Positions 61,405 to 64,000 of a DNA stretch of 64,000 nucleotides are shown piece by piece; within the stretch, counting starts at the first letter, position 1, and the number at the start of each line of letters is the position of its first letter. Made by a program: the position numbers and the translations under genes. Origin of the DNA: Hetaerina americana (taxonomy: Eukaryota; Arthropoda; Insecta; Odonata; Calopterygidae); the NCBI GenBank assembly GCA_022747635.1, contig JAKTNV010000067.1:362001-426000 (forward strand), read 5' to 3'. A model generated the notes under the pieces. It saw only the letters and a program-made list of their open reading frames with translations. It searched no databases and was not told the origin of the DNA.

Positions 61405-61500
61405 CCTGTGTGGCAGGGGGTGAATACACACCAGAATAATTTTACCCGAACATGACCCTACCACGGTCGCACAATTTTATTGTGATCCCCTATCGTCCCT
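61405..61500 (-). repeat. Interspersed repeat, inverted relative to 63560-63660 (copy b)
   Basis: The core gtgtggcagggggtgaatac (from 61408), then acacca..., cccgaacatgac and ctaccacgg, is the reverse complement of 63598-63660, with about 85-90% match over some 60 bases. Weaker similarity continues inward (attttattgtgatcccctat against atgttattctgatccatat). Either two copies of one repeat, or the inverted ends of a 2.25-kb element. Confidence 0.55.
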
Positions 61501-63559
61501 GGAAAATATGACATCCTAAATCTAACTGTCTGTTCACGTTGATCGTTGAGACGCTGATCTCATCTTAGACGCCGGTTTGTTTTAAGAGAACCATCAAATT
61601 AACCTCCACCCGAAATTGTGACATCCACCCTTAAAAACTGCAATTTTTTAAAGACATTTCAACTACAAAAAGTAAAATTATTCCAACTTATATTTTCCTA
61701 TTTCAATTTTGTTATTACACTAGCTATGTTAGCACTATCGGATAAACGTGGTTACAAGGCACGTATCATACAGAAAATAAAACCAATAACATCAAGAGCC
61801 TAATTATGGCTTTAAAAAAAGCGAAAACCCATCTTGAAATTTAATTGATTGAACTCCAAAGCAATTGAGTCTATTATGGAACTGGAAGTCTTTAGTAATG
61901 TACTTGTTACACCGTGTGTTACACCGAACACACGGCACGCTCCGGTGGGAAGCGGTGACAAGACGCTTGCCCTACCGAGGATGGAGACAAACTCGGAAAC
62001 GGAATGTGATGACGCAGATAAGCGATTGAAGGATTCAACCAGTAAATGCAAATGAACATGAAAATCACCGACAGGTTTCCAAGGTATTCCGCTCCCAACC
62101 AAATATTCATGTTGTTAAAATATTTTTTTTACAGATCAGATTTTAGATAGAAGCTTGGTTATAAAGCTGAAAAATAGAGTGAAAACATGAACAATAGGAA
62201 GAATTATTATACAGTGAGTGTGATGGACGAAATAATTAAAAAAGGTTTCATTTTGCCATATTTTCGAAGTATTCCTGCAACACGTCGTCAAAAAGACGAA
62301 GAGATTAACAATCACAAGAGTTGCTAATAGTACGTGGGGTGTTTATTTGAAAAAAAAATTATGTTTGTCTAAAGAATCCGAAAGAAACGCATCAAAGTGT
62401 ATTCCTCAACAGAAAACTGTATCGAAACGAAACTTTGGCACGGCAGGACAACGATAAATTTCGACAAAAATAAGTTATTCCTGGGATACTCGAGGAGTTT
62501 TAGTTAGGATAAACGCAAGCAAATGATTTCGTTGATGAGTATTGATTGATTTAAGGAATAATTTCGATGGGATACCCCGATAATAGACAATTATGAAAGA
62601 ATTGTTGGTTGAGAATGGAGCAGAGTCGAATCGAACGAACTGAAAGAAGAGTAAACGATTTGAACGAGGACCGAGATAAATCGAGATACGTAGTGATGCG
62701 ACCCAAGAGGTTATTAAGACGAGGAACATAAAAAGTATCGGGAAAGAAGTCGGTGCTTGAAAGTGTGTGTAAACATGACAGAGGTGAAAGAAGTTAGCAG
62801 AGATAACACAGTGTGGAAGAAATTGGCGAGAGAGAGAGATTTTCCAAAAATCACTTATTTTTAAGACTTTACCGCAGCGAAATGGAGCAAATTTAAGGTA
62901 ATGTATATATTTAAATGGCATGTAAATTTACACCACTCAAGTGTTGTAAACACATTGGTTATAAATCCAGCCTCTTTCCCTCGTAGAACTCCGTTCGGCT
63001 CCACGATCCCTTGGAGGCTCCCCCGCCTCCAACCACGTCTCTTAGGGTTAGCGCTTTTCTTTTGCCACAATGAGTCGCTCAAGAGCGAAGGGCTTTGCAA
63101 AAAGGGGAGGAGATGTTGCTGCGAACCTCATGAGGTCAATTCTGCGACGCGTTATTATAATTTGAATTGCATTTTTGTTGATACTAATGAAATCATACAC
63201 CAGAAGAACGAGCTGGTTGCTATTGGTTTTTCATGGAGAAAATCTCTCAAAATATAGAAAATGTATTGCCTTATTTAAAATGCATTTCAGAAGAAATACA
63301 AGAGAATAAAAAGCAATGGAAACGCTTGCAGATGATCCCTTACATGTTAAAACAGATTTGAGCTCTAAGTTAACGCCTAAGTAAAGCAACGCCATTCATC
63401 CGCATAAGGCAAGTATTTTTTCATTACCATTAGTTATCCAGTTAACATAACTAGATTAAATGTACTCTTTAAAAATATTTCTAAAGCCTTCAGAAAGGAT
63501 TAAATGTTGATAAAATTAGAGGGATTAAGTGCAGAACAAATAGATTTAAAATGTCGTTT
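61501..63559. other. Non-coding sequence between the inverted repeats
   Basis: No transposase-like or RT-like motif recognised in either strand. Two frames (61849-62055 plus; 62901-63257 plus) are ordinary in composition but have no known domain. Confidence 0.45.
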
Positions 63560-63690
63560 TTTTCACGAATTATATGGATCAGAATAACATTTTCCGTCCG
63601 CGGTAGTGTCATGTTCGGGCAAAACGTATTGTGGTGTGTATTCACCCCCTGCCACACACCATAGTGGTGGCTTGAAGTCATAAAGTGGCT
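63560..63690 (+). repeat. Interspersed repeat (copy c)
   Basis: The segment tagtgtcatgttcgggcaaa, then gtgtgtattcaccccctgcc and acacaccatagtggtggctt. The first part matches copy b (inverted, 61405-61500) and the last part matches copy a (56936-57062), so it links the three as one family. Probable 3' part of a LINE, no coding sequence attached. Confidence 0.5.
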
Positions 63691-64000
63691 TTAACCTTGT
63701 CCAACTTCTCCTAGTACTTCCCTTATGATGATTAATTTTTTATCTGCAATAACTTTTCTAGCAAATAATGACTGAAGAGATTTGAGCAGGATTTTTATTA
63801 TTTGGTACAGCATTATAGTTGCATTTAATTCTTTTAAAAAAATACTATATAGTGCGTTTCAGTGAAGGAACGTTTTCACATATTGCGAAAATGAAGTCGT
63901 TTCACTCACCTACGATTATCTTAACAATCTGTCACTTTCGACATTTTTTCCACATTAATTTTACCAAAAAATACTTCTCTGTAGGTCGTAACTGGAAACT
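63691..64000. other. AT-rich non-coding sequence
   Basis: Nothing recognised to the end of the window. Confidence 0.55.

Overview
The window reads as intergenic (or very long intronic) DNA from a large, repeat-rich invertebrate genome, most likely an arthropod and probably an insect. The evidence is the content: Penelope-like retroelements with GIY-YIG endonucleases, mariner transposons, LINE fragments of types common in arthropods, a tRNA-headed SINE with three copies, long (TA)n tracts, and CpG-containing GC-rich blocks scattered through AT-rich sequence. I found no host protein-coding gene that I can defend. Every recognisable coding sequence belongs to a mobile element, and all of them are broken. 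The long proline-, arginine/glycine- or tyrosine/isoleucine-rich open frames are by-products of polypyrimidine, polypurine or (TA)n DNA.

Layout. 1-4.2 kb: AT-rich sequence with a GC-rich block at 0.9-1.8 kb. 4.2-7.6 kb: repeat cluster with two SINE copies, a miniature Penelope foldback, two (TA)n tracts and a 202-bp palindrome centred on (AT)15. 7.9-16.7 kb: alternating AT-rich sequence and GC-rich blocks in which polypurine and polypyrimidine strands switch. 17.4-24.5 kb: the richest part, a nest of repeats: a 700-bp (TA)n tract, a SINE abutting it, a broken LINE, a nearly complete Penelope-like element (PLE) with 720-bp inverted terminal arms, and a CR1/Jockey-type LINE on the minus strand carrying a misplaced endonuclease segment. 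24.5-56.9 kb: mostly unrecognised AT-rich DNA, with GC-rich blocks at 28.1-30.2, 36.6-37.9, 44.4-45.4 and 52.1-53.1 kb and a deleted mariner at 32.8-33.3 kb. 56.9-64 kb: old elements (two mariner fragments meeting in opposite orientation, a second PLE remnant of a different type, and three copies of a short repeat).

How the parts relate. The PLE at 19-22.8 kb is the centrepiece. Its two inverted arms differ at only one base that I could find, so it inserted recently, yet its reverse-transcriptase/endonuclease frame has one in-frame stop. Each arm carries a degenerate hammerhead-ribozyme-like motif. A second locus at 4.5 kb keeps only the two ends of the same family folded against each other. 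In both loci the element's 3' tail runs straight into (TA)n, and several other rearrangements (the palindrome, one SINE boundary, both LINE breakpoints) also sit on (TA)n, so these tracts look like the insertion or breakage points of the region. The GC-rich blocks are the only candidates for host regulatory sequence (promoters, enhancers or 5' exons of genes lying outside the window); none has a recognisable exon.
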